DNA of 64,000 nucleotides, from the NCBI RefSeq assembly GCF_001438655.1, contig NZ_JQBR01000001.1:124001-188000 (forward strand). Reading direction: 5' to 3'. Below the pieces are notes generated by a model. The model made no database searches. It had not been told where the DNA came from and saw only the letters and a list, made by a program, of their open reading frames with translations. This DNA is from Pediococcus cellicola. GTDB taxonomy: Bacteria > Bacillota > Bacilli > Lactobacillales > Lactobacillaceae. A program made the translations under genes and the position numbers. Numbering within the stretch: position 1 is the stretch's first letter; each line of letters opens with the position of its first letter. Shown in pieces: positions 27,775-38,037 of this stretch.

Positions 27775-29679
27775 ATGCAAACTTTAAAGGCAGAAAATTT
27801 AACAGAAACATACGGAACTAAAATTCTTTTTGATAAAATCAATTTTTTGATTAATGAACGTGATCGAATTGGATTAATTGGAACTAACGGAACCGGAAAA
27901 ACAAGTCTTTTAAATGTCTTAGCAAAAATTGATCCACCAGATGAAGGTACTCTTGAAACACCTAAGAATTATACAATTGGTTATTTGCAACAAGTCCCTA
28001 ATTTAAATGAAAAAATGACTATTTTAGACGCCATTTTTGCAGGTTCACAGACGGTTTTTAAAACCATTCGCTATTATGAAAATGCACTGGCTGCCTACGC
28101 CAAACAACCGCAAGAACCAGAAGTTCAGCATCGATTCGAGTTAGCTGAACAGCAAATGAATCAAGAAGATGCTTGGGATGCAGAGAGCAACGTCAAAACT
28201 ATTTTAACCCAATTGCATATCACCAATCTTGATCAAAGGGTAGGAACCTTATCTGGGGGTCAGCAAAAAAGAGTGGCGCTCGCTCAAACGTTAATCCAAG
28301 CGCCGGACTTATTGATGTTAGATGAGCCGACTAATCACTTGGATTTTGATTCAATTGCTTGGTTGGAACAGTATTTAGCAGCGTACAAAGGTGCTCTTTT
28401 GATCGTGACCCATGACCGTTATTTCTTGGACCAGGTTGCTAATCAAATTTGGGAGCTGTCTTTCGGAAAACTCTACCAATATCCTGGTAACTACCAAGCT
28501 TACGTTGCGGAAAAAGCTACTCAAGAGGAGCAAAACACCATTCAGCAACAAAAGGCCAACCGACTTTATAAGCAAGAACTTGCTTGGATGCGCAGAGGCC
28601 CACAAGCACGTGGTACGAAACAACAAGCTCGCATCAACCGTTTTGAAACACTAAGTCAAGCGGTCAACGCGCCTGAGCAAAAACAGACTAATATTGCTGT
28701 TCAACTTGGGCAACAAAGGTTGGGTAAAAAAGTTATCCAGTTGAAAGATGCTTCGCTAAAATTAGGCAAACATACTATTTTGAAGTCGTTTTCTGAACTG
28801 ATTCAAGCTGATGAGCGAGTTGGCATTACTGGCAATAACGGAACAGGGAAATCAACCTTGCTAAACGTCATTGCTGGCATCCAAAAATTGGATGAAGGAA
28901 TACTAGACATCGGAGAAACGGTCAAGTTAGGCTATTATACACAGAAAATTGAACCTATCCTAGAGGATAAGCGAATTATCAGTTATCTAAGCGAAATTGG
29001 ATCAGGCGTTTTAAATGCCAACGGTGAACACATTAGTGTGACAAACTTGTTGGAACAATTTCTTTTTCCTCGTTCTATGCATGGAACACTGATACGCAAG
29101 CTATCTGGTGGTGAAAAACGACGCTTATATTTATTAAAGATTCTTATGCAGCAGCCCAACGTTTTATTATTAGACGAGCCAACTAACGATTTAGATATCG
29201 GCACCCTAACTGTTTTAGAAGATTATTTAGCCCACTTTAAGGGAACTGTCATTACCGTTTCTCATGATCGCTACTTCCTAAACAAAGTTGCCAATCATTT
29301 ACTTATTTTTGATGGTAACGGCAAAATTGAACGTTTTACCGGCAGATTTACCGATTTTCTGACACAAAGCAACGGCAATGCACAAGCCAGCATACCCGAG
29401 AATACAAAGCACGTCGTTTCAATGACTCAAAAACAGGCCCCGAAAGCACCAGACAAAAAAGTAAAATTAACTTACGCTGAACAACTTGAATGGCAAAGTA
29501 TTGAATCTGAAATTGATCAGTTAGAAAACCAAAAGGCAGAACTACAGACACAAATGAATGATAGTGGGGAAGATTATGGGCACTTAGCTGATCTACAAAA
29601 ACAGGTTGAGGAATTGGATGAAAAAATCGACGCAAAAATGAACCGTTGGGAATATCTAAGCGAATATGCAACTGACTAG
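27775..29679 (+). CDS. ABC-F family ATPase (Uup/YfmR type)
   Basis: This 634-residue soluble protein has two ABC ATPase domains and no membrane part. The first has Walker [13 protein letters not shown] near 37 and signature [13 protein letters not shown] near 158; the second has [12 protein letters not shown] near 360 and [13 protein letters not shown] near 443. A linker (about 235-315) joins them, and a C-terminal coiled coil (about 565-630) is typical of Uup/YfmR proteins, which act on stalled ribosomes. It follows cca by three bases and precedes thyA. Drug resistance is not indicated. Confidence 0.9.
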   Translation: MQTLKAENLTETYGTKILFDKINFLINERDRIGLIGTNGTGKTSLLNVLAKIDPPDEGTLETPKNYTIGYLQQVPNLNEKMTILDAIFAGSQTVFKTIRYYENALAAYAKQPQEPEVQHRFELAEQQMNQEDAWDAESNVKTILTQLHITNLDQRVGTLSGGQQKRVALAQTLIQAPDLLMLDEPTNHLDFDSIAWLEQYLAAYKGALLIVTHDRYFLDQVANQIWELSFGKLYQYPGNYQAYVAEKATQEEQNTIQQQKANRLYKQELAWMRRGPQARGTKQQARINRFETLSQAVNAPEQKQTNIAVQLGQQRLGKKVIQLKDASLKLGKHTILKSFSELIQADERVGITGNNGTGKSTLLNVIAGIQKLDEGILDIGETVKLGYYTQKIEPILEDKRIISYLSEIGSGVLNANGEHISVTNLLEQFLFPRSMHGTLIRKLSGGEKRRLYLLKILMQQPNVLLLDEPTNDLDIGTLTVLEDYLAHFKGTVITVSHDRYFLNKVANHLLIFDGNGKIERFTGRFTDFLTQSNGNAQASIPENTKHVVSMTQKQAPKAPDKKVKLTYAEQLEWQSIESEIDQLENQKAELQTQMNDSGEDYGHLADLQKQVEELDEKIDAKMNRWEYLSEYATD

Positions 29680-29696
29680 TCATGAGGAGGATAACA

Positions 29697-30647
29697 ATGT
29701 TAGAACAACCATATTTGGATTTAGCAGCCTATGTTTTGAAAAAGGGAAACTTTAAAAATGATCGGACAGGAACCGGAACGTACAGTACCTTTGGTTATCA
29801 AATGCGATTTAATTTAGAAGAAGGTTTTCCCTTATTAACCACGAAAAAAGTTCCCTTTGGCCTTATCAAAAGTGAATTAATGTGGTTTCTTCATGGTGAT
29901 ACAAACATTCGTTACTTATTACAGCACCACAACCACATTTGGGATGAATGGGCTTTTAAAAAGTGGATTCAAAGTGACGCTTATACGGGACCGGACATGC
30001 ACGACTTCGGACGACGATCATTAAAAGATGCCAAATTTGCGGAGGCCTATCAGGAACAAAAGAAGATCTTTGATCAAAACATTTTGACCGATGACACTTT
30101 CGCCAAAAAATTTGGTGACTTGGGAAACGTATATGGAAGTCAGTGGCGTGCATGGAAGACTTCCACTGGTGGAACAATTGATCAAATTAGTGACATCATT
30201 CATACGATCAAAACGAATCCCGATTCAAGAAGAATGATTGTTTCAGCCTGGAATCCTGAAGATATTCCTGCTATGGCTTTACCGCCTTGTCACACAATGT
30301 TTCAATTTTACGTTTCCGAGGGTAAGTTAAGCTGTCAGCTTTATCAAAGAAGTGGTGATATTTTCTTGGGTGTACCATTTAACATTGCAAGTTATGCCTT
30401 ATTAACCTGCTTAATTGCAAAAGAAACGGGCTTAAAACCAGGAGATTTCATTCATACACTTGGGGATGCACACATTTACGCAAATCATCTAGAGCAAGTG
30501 AAAACGCAATTGACTCGTACCCCAAGGAAAGCACCAACTTTGGAAATTAATGGGGATGCCAAAAGCATTTTCGATTACGACGTGAAAGACATTCAATTAA
30601 AAAACTACAATCCGTACCCGGCTATTAAGGCACCAGTGGCTGTCTAA
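29697..30647 (+). CDS. thyA: Thymidylate synthase
   Basis: This 316-residue enzyme methylates dUMP to dTMP using methylene-tetrahydrofolate. It has the exact length of the Lactobacillus casei enzyme and its long insertion (about 90-140). The catalytic Cys lies in [13 protein letters not shown] near 198, the phosphate-binding [13 protein letters not shown] near 178, and it ends in APVAV. Start ATG 29697 follows GAGGAGG; the earlier ATG 29682 lies within that site. It is paired with dfrA, which recycles the dihydrofolate it makes. Confidence 0.97.
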   Translation: MLEQPYLDLAAYVLKKGNFKNDRTGTGTYSTFGYQMRFNLEEGFPLLTTKKVPFGLIKSELMWFLHGDTNIRYLLQHHNHIWDEWAFKKWIQSDAYTGPDMHDFGRRSLKDAKFAEAYQEQKKIFDQNILTDDTFAKKFGDLGNVYGSQWRAWKTSTGGTIDQISDIIHTIKTNPDSRRMIVSAWNPEDIPAMALPPCHTMFQFYVSEGKLSCQLYQRSGDIFLGVPFNIASYALLTCLIAKETGLKPGDFIHTLGDAHIYANHLEQVKTQLTRTPRKAPTLEINGDAKSIFDYDVKDIQLKNYNPYPAIKAPVAV

Positions 30648-30669
30648 GTCGAAAGAAAGGGAAGGGCAA

Positions 30670-31179
30670 ATGTTAGCTTTTGTTTGGGCTGAGACTAAAA
30701 ATGGCATAATTGGAAGTGATGGTAAGCTACCCTGGCATATACCTGATGACATGCATTATTTCAAGGAGTTAACCACGGGACATCCCGTTATCATGGGTCG
30801 CAAAACATTTGAGTCTTTTGGAGGCAAACCGCTTCCCAATCGGCTCAACATCGTTTTAACGAGAAAAGACACGTTGAAAGAGACACAAAACCTAAAAGTG
30901 TCGCATTCTGTCAAAGAATTAATAGAGACGTACGCTTCTTCTCAGAAACTTATATTTGTCATTGGTGGCCGTGAAATTTACCAGCAGTTTTATCCATATG
31001 TAACCCGGCTTTATCGAACGTACATTGATATGACAATTTCCGGGGATACAAAAATGATTCCTATTGATTATAAACAATGGTGTTTAGTTGCCTCTCATCA
31101 TGGCGTGGGCCCCGCACAGCAGCCGATTCCACACACTTTTGAAATTTATGAACGCAAAATTGATCTTAAGAACCACTGA
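30670..31179 (+). CDS. dfrA: Dihydrofolate reductase
   Basis: This 169-residue enzyme reduces dihydrofolate to tetrahydrofolate with NADPH. Motifs: WAETKNGIIGSDGKLPWHIPDD with the catalytic Asp near 26, VIMGRKTFESF near 42, LPNRLNIVLTR near 56, and the FVIGGREIYQQF nucleotide loop near 98. It is chromosomal and typical of lactobacilli, not a mobile resistance gene. The ribosome site AAAGGGAAGGG precedes the ATG. It lies 22 bases after thyA. Confidence 0.94.
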   Translation: MLAFVWAETKNGIIGSDGKLPWHIPDDMHYFKELTTGHPVIMGRKTFESFGGKPLPNRLNIVLTRKDTLKETQNLKVSHSVKELIETYASSQKLIFVIGGREIYQQFYPYVTRLYRTYIDMTISGDTKMIPIDYKQWCLVASHHGVGPAQQPIPHTFEIYERKIDLKNH

Positions 31180-31201
31180 TGAAAATCGACGAATTCTCTG
31201 T

Positions 31202-31207
31202 TATAAT
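31202..31207 (+). promoter_or_regulatory. -10 box before degV
   Basis: TATAAT lies 40 bases before the ATG. The -35 region is weak, with TGATGA around 31178. Confidence 0.45.
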
Positions 31208-31246
31208 CAATTCATAAACATAACTGTGTAGAAAGTGTGAATTTCA

Positions 31247-32092
31247 ATGTCAAAAATTAAGATTGTCACTGACTCATCATGTGGCGTTACAGATCAAGAA
31301 GTAAAGGATTACAACATTACGATCGTTCCATTGACCGTGATGATCGATGACACCATATATGTGGAACGGGAAACCATTTCAAACGAAGAGTTCTTAACTA
31401 AAATGCAAAATTCAAAAGCTTTACCAAAAACAAGTCAACCACCAATTGGTAAGTTTGTAGAGGTATTTGATCGTTTAGGTGCTGATGGTAGTCAAATCAT
31501 CTGCTTTAATATGTTAGAAGCGATTAGTGGCACCGTCCATGCTGCTGAACAAGCGGCACAACTTTCCAAAGCAGACGTGACAGTTGTAGATAGTCAAACG
31601 ACTGATCGCGCACTAGCTTTTCAGGTTATTGAAGCAGCCAAACTTGCTCAACAAGGTAAGAGTCGCGACGAAATTATTAAAGCAGCTCAAGATATTCGTG
31701 ATCATACTAAGTTATATATGGGCGTTATGACACTTGATAACTTAGTAAAGGGTGGCCGGATTAATCGAATGACCGGAATGATTAGTGGTTTACTCAACAT
31801 TAAAATCGTCCTGCAGGTCACGGAAGGTGAACTCAAGGTCGTGGCCAAGGGTCGTGGCATGAAGACGATTAGTCGTTTCTTTGATGATGTTTGTGAAAAA
31901 ATGGCAAAAACGCCTAACGTTAAAGCAATCGGCATTTCTCATGTCGGCGCCTTAAAAACTATCGCACCAATTAAGGCTAAGATTCAGGAACTTTTCCCAG
32001 ACATTAAAATTCTGGTTCGCGAAACAGTTCCGATTATTGCAACCCATGGTGGTCCGGGTGCCTTTGCCTTAATGTATTATACTGGTGATTAA
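31247..32092 (+). CDS. DegV family fatty-acid-binding protein
   Basis: This 281-residue protein has the two-domain DegV fold. The family start IKIVTDSSCGV is followed by LPKTSQPPIGKFVEVF near 58, the ligand-site Ser/Gly in NMLEAISGTVHAA near 90, and the second-domain signatures LDNLVKGGRINRMTG near 162 and THGGPGAFAL at the end. FakB-type members carry fatty acids for phosphorylation by FakA. No fakA is in the window. A second DegV is encoded at 56153-57016. Confidence 0.88.
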   Translation: MSKIKIVTDSSCGVTDQEVKDYNITIVPLTVMIDDTIYVERETISNEEFLTKMQNSKALPKTSQPPIGKFVEVFDRLGADGSQIICFNMLEAISGTVHAAEQAAQLSKADVTVVDSQTTDRALAFQVIEAAKLAQQGKSRDEIIKAAQDIRDHTKLYMGVMTLDNLVKGGRINRMTGMISGLLNIKIVLQVTEGELKVVAKGRGMKTISRFFDDVCEKMAKTPNVKAIGISHVGALKTIAPIKAKIQELFPDIKILVRETVPIIATHGGPGAFALMYYTGD

Positions 32093-32104
32093 GTCGTAAA
32101 TTAG

Positions 32105-32145
32105 CGGGACAATTGGTAGACACTACAAAACTACCATTTGTCCCG
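32105..32145 (+). terminator. Hairpin after degV, terminator-like
   Basis: CGGGACAA-TGGTAG pairs with CTACCA-TTGTCCCG with one mismatch (15 bp). The following bases TGTTTG are poor in T, so termination may be partial. Confidence 0.6.
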
Positions 32146-32182
32146 TGTTTGTATGATTAATAATGAATCAAGGAGTAAATTT

Positions 32183-33121
32183 ATGAAGAAAATGATCGAT
32201 TGGATCATCATGCTAATTGTTTTTGTCATGATCGTTGCAATGGTCGTTTTGGGCCTAAACTATTATTTCCCTAAATCTTCTCCAAATGAACAACAGACAA
32301 ACACAGCCAAAGTCACACGTAAGCACAATAACGTGCAAAAAAGGCAAGTTCGGGTCACCGCATTAGGAGATTCACTTACTCAGGGAGTTGGTGATTCGAA
32401 AACAGATCAGGGTTATCCCAAGCGATTACAAAACAAGCTTAAAAAGACGTATCATGTTAAAGCAAAAGTATCTAACTATGGCATTGCAGGAGAACGCAGC
32501 GATCAAATTTTAAAGCGCGTCACTGAACAGTCGAAATTGCAAGCTTCACTGAAAAAAGCGGATGTCATTACTTTGACCGTGGGTGGAAATGATCTTTTTC
32601 AGGCCCTTCAAAAATATTCAACAGCATCTGAAGGGGAATTTACGTTGGCTGCTGAACGTTTAAATATTAAGTACGCAACTCAAGTACAACGGCTTCTAAA
32701 ACAAATTCGGCATTACAATGCAGATGCTCCGATTTTCGTATTTGGAATTTATAACCCGTTTTTCGTTTATTTCCCTAACATTACGCAAATTAATCGTGCC
32801 GTAACTAACTTCGATGAAACAACTAAGGCAACGGTGTCTCAAGCGCACGCAGCATACTTTATCTCCGTCAATAAACTACTTTCACAAGGACAGTATCAAA
32901 GTTCTAAATCCTTAGCCGATTTAAAACAAAGTTCCGATGCCAAATCAATCGGTGACATGCAAATTAGTAAAGTAGAAAAGAATTTGGCAAATACTAAAGA
33001 AAAGAATATCTATTTGACTAGTACGGATCATTTTCATCCTAATGCAAAGGGCTATGACCAAATGACTCGTCTTTTATTAAGAAGTATGCGTATTCATGAC
33101 AAGTGGCTTTATAAGGAATAA
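32183..33121 (+). CDS. SGNH/GDSL hydrolase, membrane-anchored (YpmR-like)
   Basis: This 312-residue protein has an N-terminal transmembrane or signal-anchor helix (about 6-29), a short linker and an SGNH esterase domain. Block I is ALGDSLTQG with Ser64, block II NYGIAGE, block III VGGNDLF, and block V TDHFHP with Asp282 and His285. It acts outside the membrane on an unknown lipid or ester. ATG 32183 has AAGGAG upstream; the upstream frame start is in the hairpin. It is followed by ypmS and yozE homologues, a conserved set. Confidence 0.9.
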   Translation: MKKMIDWIIMLIVFVMIVAMVVLGLNYYFPKSSPNEQQTNTAKVTRKHNNVQKRQVRVTALGDSLTQGVGDSKTDQGYPKRLQNKLKKTYHVKAKVSNYGIAGERSDQILKRVTEQSKLQASLKKADVITLTVGGNDLFQALQKYSTASEGEFTLAAERLNIKYATQVQRLLKQIRHYNADAPIFVFGIYNPFFVYFPNITQINRAVTNFDETTKATVSQAHAAYFISVNKLLSQGQYQSSKSLADLKQSSDAKSIGDMQISKVEKNLANTKEKNIYLTSTDHFHPNAKGYDQMTRLLLRSMRIHDKWLYKE

Positions 33122-33125
33122 AATC

Positions 33126-33728
33126 ATGCAAAATAAAAAAGCACAATTAACAAATAAACATCTCAATTTATGGAAATGGGCATTTATAATCCTATTGGCA
33201 TTCCTCGTTGCCTTAGGGATCTTTTTTAAGATGCGGATCGCTAACACACCAATTCCAGAATCGAAAAGTGCGCAAGTTGCCACTCCAGAAAGTTCATTTA
33301 ATGTCACCCTCAATAAGAAGCAGCTAAATGCACTAATGGCAGCGTATTTAAAACCCTATCAAACCAATAAAGGATTTTCTTATCAACTACGGGTCAATAA
33401 ACAGGTTTTTCTGATGGGCAAGGTAAAAGTATTAGGAAGCCATGTCAATTATGCGCTATCTTTAGATCCAAAGGTGACAACAAATGGTAATATCAAATTA
33501 AAAGCTGACCATCTCGCAATTGGCGCACTAAGTATTTCGCCTAAAATGGTCTTAAGCTATATCGGTTCCAATTATAATTTGCCAAAGTGGATTTCAATAA
33601 AAAATAAAACCATAACTTTGAATTTACAAAAAATAAAAACACCAAACGGCATCTATTTCCGTGCTAAAAAATTGGATATCGCAGCTAATAAATTTATTTT
33701 TAGTGTCAATATTCCTAAACAAGATTAG
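33126..33728 (+). CDS. YpmS family membrane protein (DUF2140)
   Basis: This 200-residue protein has one transmembrane helix (about 14-35) and an extracytoplasmic domain with repeated beta-like segments ([46 protein letters not shown]), matching YpmS/DUF2140. Function is unknown, but it always neighbours the YpmR hydrolase. ATG 33126 has AAGGAA upstream and is four bases after the hydrolase stop. Confidence 0.85.
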   Translation: MQNKKAQLTNKHLNLWKWAFIILLAFLVALGIFFKMRIANTPIPESKSAQVATPESSFNVTLNKKQLNALMAAYLKPYQTNKGFSYQLRVNKQVFLMGKVKVLGSHVNYALSLDPKVTTNGNIKLKADHLAIGALSISPKMVLSYIGSNYNLPKWISIKNKTITLNLQKIKTPNGIYFRAKKLDIAANKFIFSVNIPKQD

Positions 33729-33738
33729 AGGCTTAATA

Positions 33739-33966
33739 ATGACCAAAACATTTTATCAATTTTTGATGACACAGCGAAATCCAGAAAGTTATGATCCCAT
33801 AGCTGAATTCGCAAACAACGCTTTTTTTGATCAGTCTTTTCCAAAACAATCGACTGATTTCAATGAAATTTCCAAATATTTAGAACTAAATGCTGGGTAC
33901 TTACCAAGTATGACAATTTTTGATGATACTTGGCAAAAGTATCTTGAAACAAATACACATGCATAA
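33739..33966 (+). CDS. YozE family SAM-like domain protein
   Basis: This 75-residue small protein starts [25 protein letters not shown] and ends in [10 protein letters not shown], matching the YozE (UPF0346) family with a four-helix SAM-like fold. Function unknown. ATG 33739 has TTAGAGG eight bases upstream, so the longer frame from 33661 (inside ypmS) is rejected. It lies 14 bases before ctp. Confidence 0.9.
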   Translation: MTKTFYQFLMTQRNPESYDPIAEFANNAFFDQSFPKQSTDFNEISKYLELNAGYLPSMTIFDDTWQKYLETNTHA

Positions 33967-33980
33967 TAGGAAGGTACTGA

Positions 33981-35408
33981 ATGACTAATAAAAAACCAAA
34001 AATGGTAAAAAAAGCGACTTTAATCTGGTCAATTATCATCTCTTTAATTGTAGGCGGTGGTCTGGCGTACGGAATAGCTTACTTTCAAACTCGAGCTATT
34101 GTTTCACAAGCCCAAGCCACAAGTACCTCAATGCAAAAAATTCAGTCTGTTTATGCGACGATCACAGGAAATTATTACAAATCTGTTGATACCTCCAAGC
34201 TAACCAATGGCGCAATTAAGGGTATGATTTCTGCTCTGAACGATCCATTTTCAGAATATATGGATAAAACCGAAGCAACAAGTTTGAACAACCAAATTTC
34301 TTCTAGCTTTTCTGGGATTGGCACAGAGGTTCAAAAAGCTGATCAATATATCAAGATTATTTCCGCAATTAAAGGGACTCCTGCCAAAAAAGCTGGGTTA
34401 TTACCGGGCGATCTCATTACGGCCGTTAACGGAAAATCACTTGCTGGAAAATCAATCACTCAGGCTGTGAATCTGATGCGGGGTAAAATCGGTACTAAAG
34501 TAACGGTCACAATCAAACGCGATGAAAAAACATTTAATCAAACCCTAACTCGAGCCAAGATCCCGGTTAGCACAGTTAATTCAAAAGTTGTGGCGCATCA
34601 CATTGGCTATATACAAATTACGTCTGTTTCTCAACGGACAGCTTCTGAATTGAAGAAAGCTTTAAAACAATTAGACGAAAAACATGTCAATTCATATATT
34701 TTAGATGTCCGCGATAATCCAGGTGGGCTAATGGATCAAGCCTTAAAGATGTCGTCGATGTTTTTAAAGAATGGCAAAACCATCATGCGTGTTCAAACTC
34801 GAGATGGTAAGCAAGAAATTTATAAGGCAAGTAAAAAATACGACGATGGCTACAAAGTTACCAAGCCAGTTGCTGTTTTGATGAACGGCGGAAGTGCTAG
34901 TGCTGCTGAGATTTTTGCTGCCGCTTTGCACCAATCTGCTCATGCACCTTTAATAGGTACACAATCCTATGGAAAGGGTACAGTTCAAACAGTTAGTGAC
35001 TTTAGCGATCAAAGTGAGATGAAGATCACTATTGCTAAATGGTTAACGCCAAATGGCACTTGGATCAACAAGAAGGGACTAACGCCAACAGATAAAGCTG
35101 ATTATCCCAAGTATGCTTACTGGCAATTAATTGATACCAAGAAAACTTTCGTATTGGGAGATGTTTCATCCCAGGTAAAGACATTACAACGGGAATTAAA
35201 TGTTCTCGGCTATTTCAAGGACAAAATGAACGGTTATTACGGCCGAACAACTCAGGTAGCTATTCAAAACTATCAAGAAAAAGCTGGTCTTCCAGTAACT
35301 GGAAAAGCAAATTCAAAAACTATTTTAAGTATTGAAACAAAGGTCCAATCAAAAGTTGCGAAGCACGATAACGCCTTGAAACGGGCACAGTCGATACTTA
35401 ATAAATAA
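33981..35408 (+). CDS. C-terminal processing peptidase, S41 family
   Basis: This 475-residue secreted or anchored serine protease has a transmembrane helix (about 12-34), a PDZ domain (about 103-180, GIGTEVQ to VTIKRD), an S41 core with Ser307 (NGGSASAAE) and Lys332 (YGKGTVQ) spaced as in CtpA, and a C-terminal peptidoglycan-binding domain (about 395-455, VKTLQRELNVLGYF). It probably trims exported proteins near the wall. The ribosome site AGGAAGG precedes ATG 33981. Confidence 0.93.
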   Translation: MTNKKPKMVKKATLIWSIIISLIVGGGLAYGIAYFQTRAIVSQAQATSTSMQKIQSVYATITGNYYKSVDTSKLTNGAIKGMISALNDPFSEYMDKTEATSLNNQISSSFSGIGTEVQKADQYIKIISAIKGTPAKKAGLLPGDLITAVNGKSLAGKSITQAVNLMRGKIGTKVTVTIKRDEKTFNQTLTRAKIPVSTVNSKVVAHHIGYIQITSVSQRTASELKKALKQLDEKHVNSYILDVRDNPGGLMDQALKMSSMFLKNGKTIMRVQTRDGKQEIYKASKKYDDGYKVTKPVAVLMNGGSASAAEIFAAALHQSAHAPLIGTQSYGKGTVQTVSDFSDQSEMKITIAKWLTPNGTWINKKGLTPTDKADYPKYAYWQLIDTKKTFVLGDVSSQVKTLQRELNVLGYFKDKMNGYYGRTTQVAIQNYQEKAGLPVTGKANSKTILSIETKVQSKVAKHDNALKRAQSILNK

Positions 35409-35422
35409 CCAAGGAGGTAAAC

Positions 35423-36292
35423 ATGGCAAATATTCAATGGTATCCAGGTCATATGGCGAAAGCTATTCGTGAGATCCAAGAAAAATTACATTTGGTCGAT
35501 ATTATTTTTGAACTTGTAGATGCCCGGATTCCAGAGTCTTCACGTAATCCTAAGGTAAAAGAAATCATCCAACAAAAGCCACATCTCTTAATTCTTACAA
35601 AAAGTGACTTGGCTGACCCTTCAATCACTAAACAATGGTTAGACTATTATCATGCACAAGGGCAATATGCCATTGCTGTCGATTCTCGTGCACGGACCAT
35701 TGAACGCGATATTCAAGGGCCTGCGCAAACTATCTTAGCGCAACGTTTACAAAATCAAACGGAACGCGGCCTAAAAAAACAAACGATTCGGGCCGTTTGT
35801 GTGGGTATACCAAACGTGGGCAAGTCTACACTGCTCAATCATCTGGTCAATAAAAAAATTGCCAAAACGGCAGATCGTCCCGGAGTGACTAAAAATCAAC
35901 AATGGTTAAAGTCTAAAAACGGGCTAGCTTTGTTAGATACACCGGGTATCCTGTGGCCAAAATTTGAAGACCAATTGATAGGTCAAAAATTGGCTTTTAC
36001 TGGCGCTATCAAAGAAAAATTGTTTGCAAGCGACGATGTTGCCTTATTTGGCTTGGCTTTTTTCATCCAACATTATCCAGAGGTATTAAAAGAACGATAT
36101 AGATTGACAAAAACTGACCTAGAATTAGCCACGCCAGACTTACTACTAAAAATAACTAAATTTTTAGGCATGGGAGATGACTATGACCGGGCAAGTAATC
36201 GCATCATGCTAGACGCAAGAAAGGGTAAGCTCGGTCGATTTACATTAGATCGAATCGAGGACTTTGACCATGAAACAAACGATCACAATTAA
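35423..36292 (+). CDS. rbgA: Ribosome biogenesis GTPase RbgA (YlqF)
   Basis: This 289-residue circularly permuted GTPase acts late in 50S assembly. The motif order is G4 (LTKSDLAD near 55), then G1 (PNVGKSTLLNHL near 130), then G3 (DTPGILWPKF near 172), as in YlqF. The C-terminal RNA-binding tail follows (about 200-285). The start MANIQWYPGHMAKA is the family start and has AAGGAGG upstream. It overlaps rnhB by 23 bases. Confidence 0.95.
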   Translation: MANIQWYPGHMAKAIREIQEKLHLVDIIFELVDARIPESSRNPKVKEIIQQKPHLLILTKSDLADPSITKQWLDYYHAQGQYAIAVDSRARTIERDIQGPAQTILAQRLQNQTERGLKKQTIRAVCVGIPNVGKSTLLNHLVNKKIAKTADRPGVTKNQQWLKSKNGLALLDTPGILWPKFEDQLIGQKLAFTGAIKEKLFASDDVALFGLAFFIQHYPEVLKERYRLTKTDLELATPDLLLKITKFLGMGDDYDRASNRIMLDARKGKLGRFTLDRIEDFDHETNDHN

Positions 36293-37040
36293 AGCTCTAA
36301 AGGCACAACTTGCAAAAGTTACACAAGATTCTGATCCACTTTTCGAACAATTTCAAAATGATTCTAGGATAGGTGTTCAAACACTATTGAAACAAACCCA
36401 CCGTCATCTTCATCAACAGCAGCTGGCAATGGTCAAATTTCAACAGCGCCTAAAACTGGAACATGAGGCTTGGCAACACGGTATCAATTTTGTTGCTGGA
36501 ATTGATGAAGTAGGTCGGGGCTGCCTTGCTGGTCCAGTCATTACCGCTGCCGTAATTTTACCGCATGACTTTAATTTAATTGAAGTGAACGATTCTAAGC
36601 AATTGTCGATGGAAACACGACAACGTCTTTATCCCCAGATCATTGAACAGGCGGTTGCTGTAAATATTGGGATTGCTTCACCACAAGTGATTGATCAAAT
36701 TAATATTTTACAAGCTACTAGACAAGCCATGAAACAGGCTGTACTAGGCCTATCTGTTCGTCCCGAAAAACTACTAGTTGACGCAGTGGATATTCCTATA
36801 AATATTCCTAAACAAAGAATGTTTAAAGGAGACGCTAAGAGTGCTAGTATTGCTGCTGCCAGTATCGTAGCCAAGGTCTATCGTGATCATTTAATGGCGA
36901 TATATAACGACTTGTACCCTGGTTACGATTTTGCCCACAATGTTGGCTATGGCACTGCTAACCATTTGCATGCCTTGCAGACTCTAGGCGTAACACCTAT
37001 TCATCGGTTAACGTTTGCACCTGTCAACAAATTCAAATAA
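36270..37040 (+). CDS. rnhB: Ribonuclease HII
   Basis: This 256-residue enzyme removes ribonucleotides and RNA from DNA hybrids. The active-site motif VAGIDEVGRGCLAGPV near residue 73 supplies the first Asp-Glu pair, DSKQLS is near 107, and the later acid is in LLVDAVDIPIN near 165. The N-terminal 65 residues are a helical extension seen in Gram-positive RNase HII. ATG 36270 is nine bases after GAGG; TTG 36264 is too near. It is followed by dprA, the usual order. Confidence 0.93.
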   Translation: MKQTITIKALKAQLAKVTQDSDPLFEQFQNDSRIGVQTLLKQTHRHLHQQQLAMVKFQQRLKLEHEAWQHGINFVAGIDEVGRGCLAGPVITAAVILPHDFNLIEVNDSKQLSMETRQRLYPQIIEQAVAVNIGIASPQVIDQINILQATRQAMKQAVLGLSVRPEKLLVDAVDIPINIPKQRMFKGDAKSASIAAASIVAKVYRDHLMAIYNDLYPGYDFAHNVGYGTANHLHALQTLGVTPIHRLTFAPVNKFK

Positions 37041-37080
37041 TTAGTTTCTTTTTGCGTATTTTGCCTTTGAGGTGAAAAAT

Positions 37081-37986
37081 TTGCAAATAAGAAATTTTCT
37101 ATTAAAATTACATTTATGTCAGGGGATAGGCTGTCACGGTGAGCTTCAATTCTGGCGTTGGTGGCGAGCACATCATGAGCCGGGAGATGAATGTTACCTG
37201 ACCGCAAATGATTTGATTGCTCTAAAATGTGTGAGTGCGCAAAACCAAAAAAAATTTTCAAGTGCTTTTTCTTCAGTTGCTTTGCAAGAGTTGCTAGAAA
37301 CTCATTTAGAGCAAGTAAATTATTTAACCATTGCTGATCCGCAGTACCCTGTTCAATTAAAAGAAAGTTATTTAGCTCCAATATGCCTTTTTTACCAAGG
37401 GTCATTGGAGCTTTTACGTTTTCCTCTACTTAGCATCGTAGGGGCGCGCTTAGCAGATCACTATGGTGCAACCAGCTTGTCCCAACTAATACCACCGGTT
37501 GTCAAACGTAATATTGTGGTTGTTAGCGGCCTAGCTGCTGGAATTGACGCCATGTCACATCAGGAAACGCTACGAAACGGCGGCCGAACAATTGCCGTAA
37601 TCGGAACTGGACTAAATCGCTCATATCCTAAGCAAAATACAGCTTTACAACAATACATTGGAAAAAATCAATTGCTGTTGACCGAATACCCTTTGAACTC
37701 AGGTCCTAAACGTCATCATTTTGTAGAGCGTAATCGTATCATTGCTGGGCTTTGTGAAACTTTGTGTGTCATCCAGGCTAAACAACATAGTGGTAGCTTA
37801 ATTACCGCCAACTTAGCGCTGCAAAATAACCGCAATGTCTTAGCCGTTCCAGGTAAAATTACGGATCCGCTTTCCGCTGGTTGCAATGAATTAATCGTAG
37901 CGGGTGCAAAGCCAGTTTTGAATTCACAGCATATAATAGAAGAATTTAGATTTGACAGAATTCAGAATATGAAATACGATTACTAG
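37081..37986 (+). CDS. dprA: DNA processing protein DprA
   Basis: This 301-residue protein loads RecA on incoming single-stranded DNA in natural transformation. The Rossmann-like core carries VGARLADHYG near 122, VVSGLAAGIDAMSHQETL near 149, IAVIGTGLNRSYPKQN near 175 and the FVERNRIIAGL box near 220. TTG 37081 is six bases after GAGGTG and gives the typical short start; GTG 37072 lies within that site. It is retained even in lactobacilli not known to be competent. Confidence 0.92.
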   Translation: MQIRNFLLKLHLCQGIGCHGELQFWRWWRAHHEPGDECYLTANDLIALKCVSAQNQKKFSSAFSSVALQELLETHLEQVNYLTIADPQYPVQLKESYLAPICLFYQGSLELLRFPLLSIVGARLADHYGATSLSQLIPPVVKRNIVVVSGLAAGIDAMSHQETLRNGGRTIAVIGTGLNRSYPKQNTALQQYIGKNQLLLTEYPLNSGPKRHHFVERNRIIAGLCETLCVIQAKQHSGSLITANLALQNNRNVLAVPGKITDPLSAGCNELIVAGAKPVLNSQHIIEEFRFDRIQNMKYDY

Positions 37987-38037
37987 GAATTAACAGCGAT
38001 TATCGATCTTAAGATAAGATCAAGTTAGGAGTTGGGT

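Noticed and set aside
30670-31179. Acquired trimethoprim-resistance dihydrofolate reductase
   Set aside because: The gene is paired with thyA in the usual chromosomal order and shows no mobile-element context.
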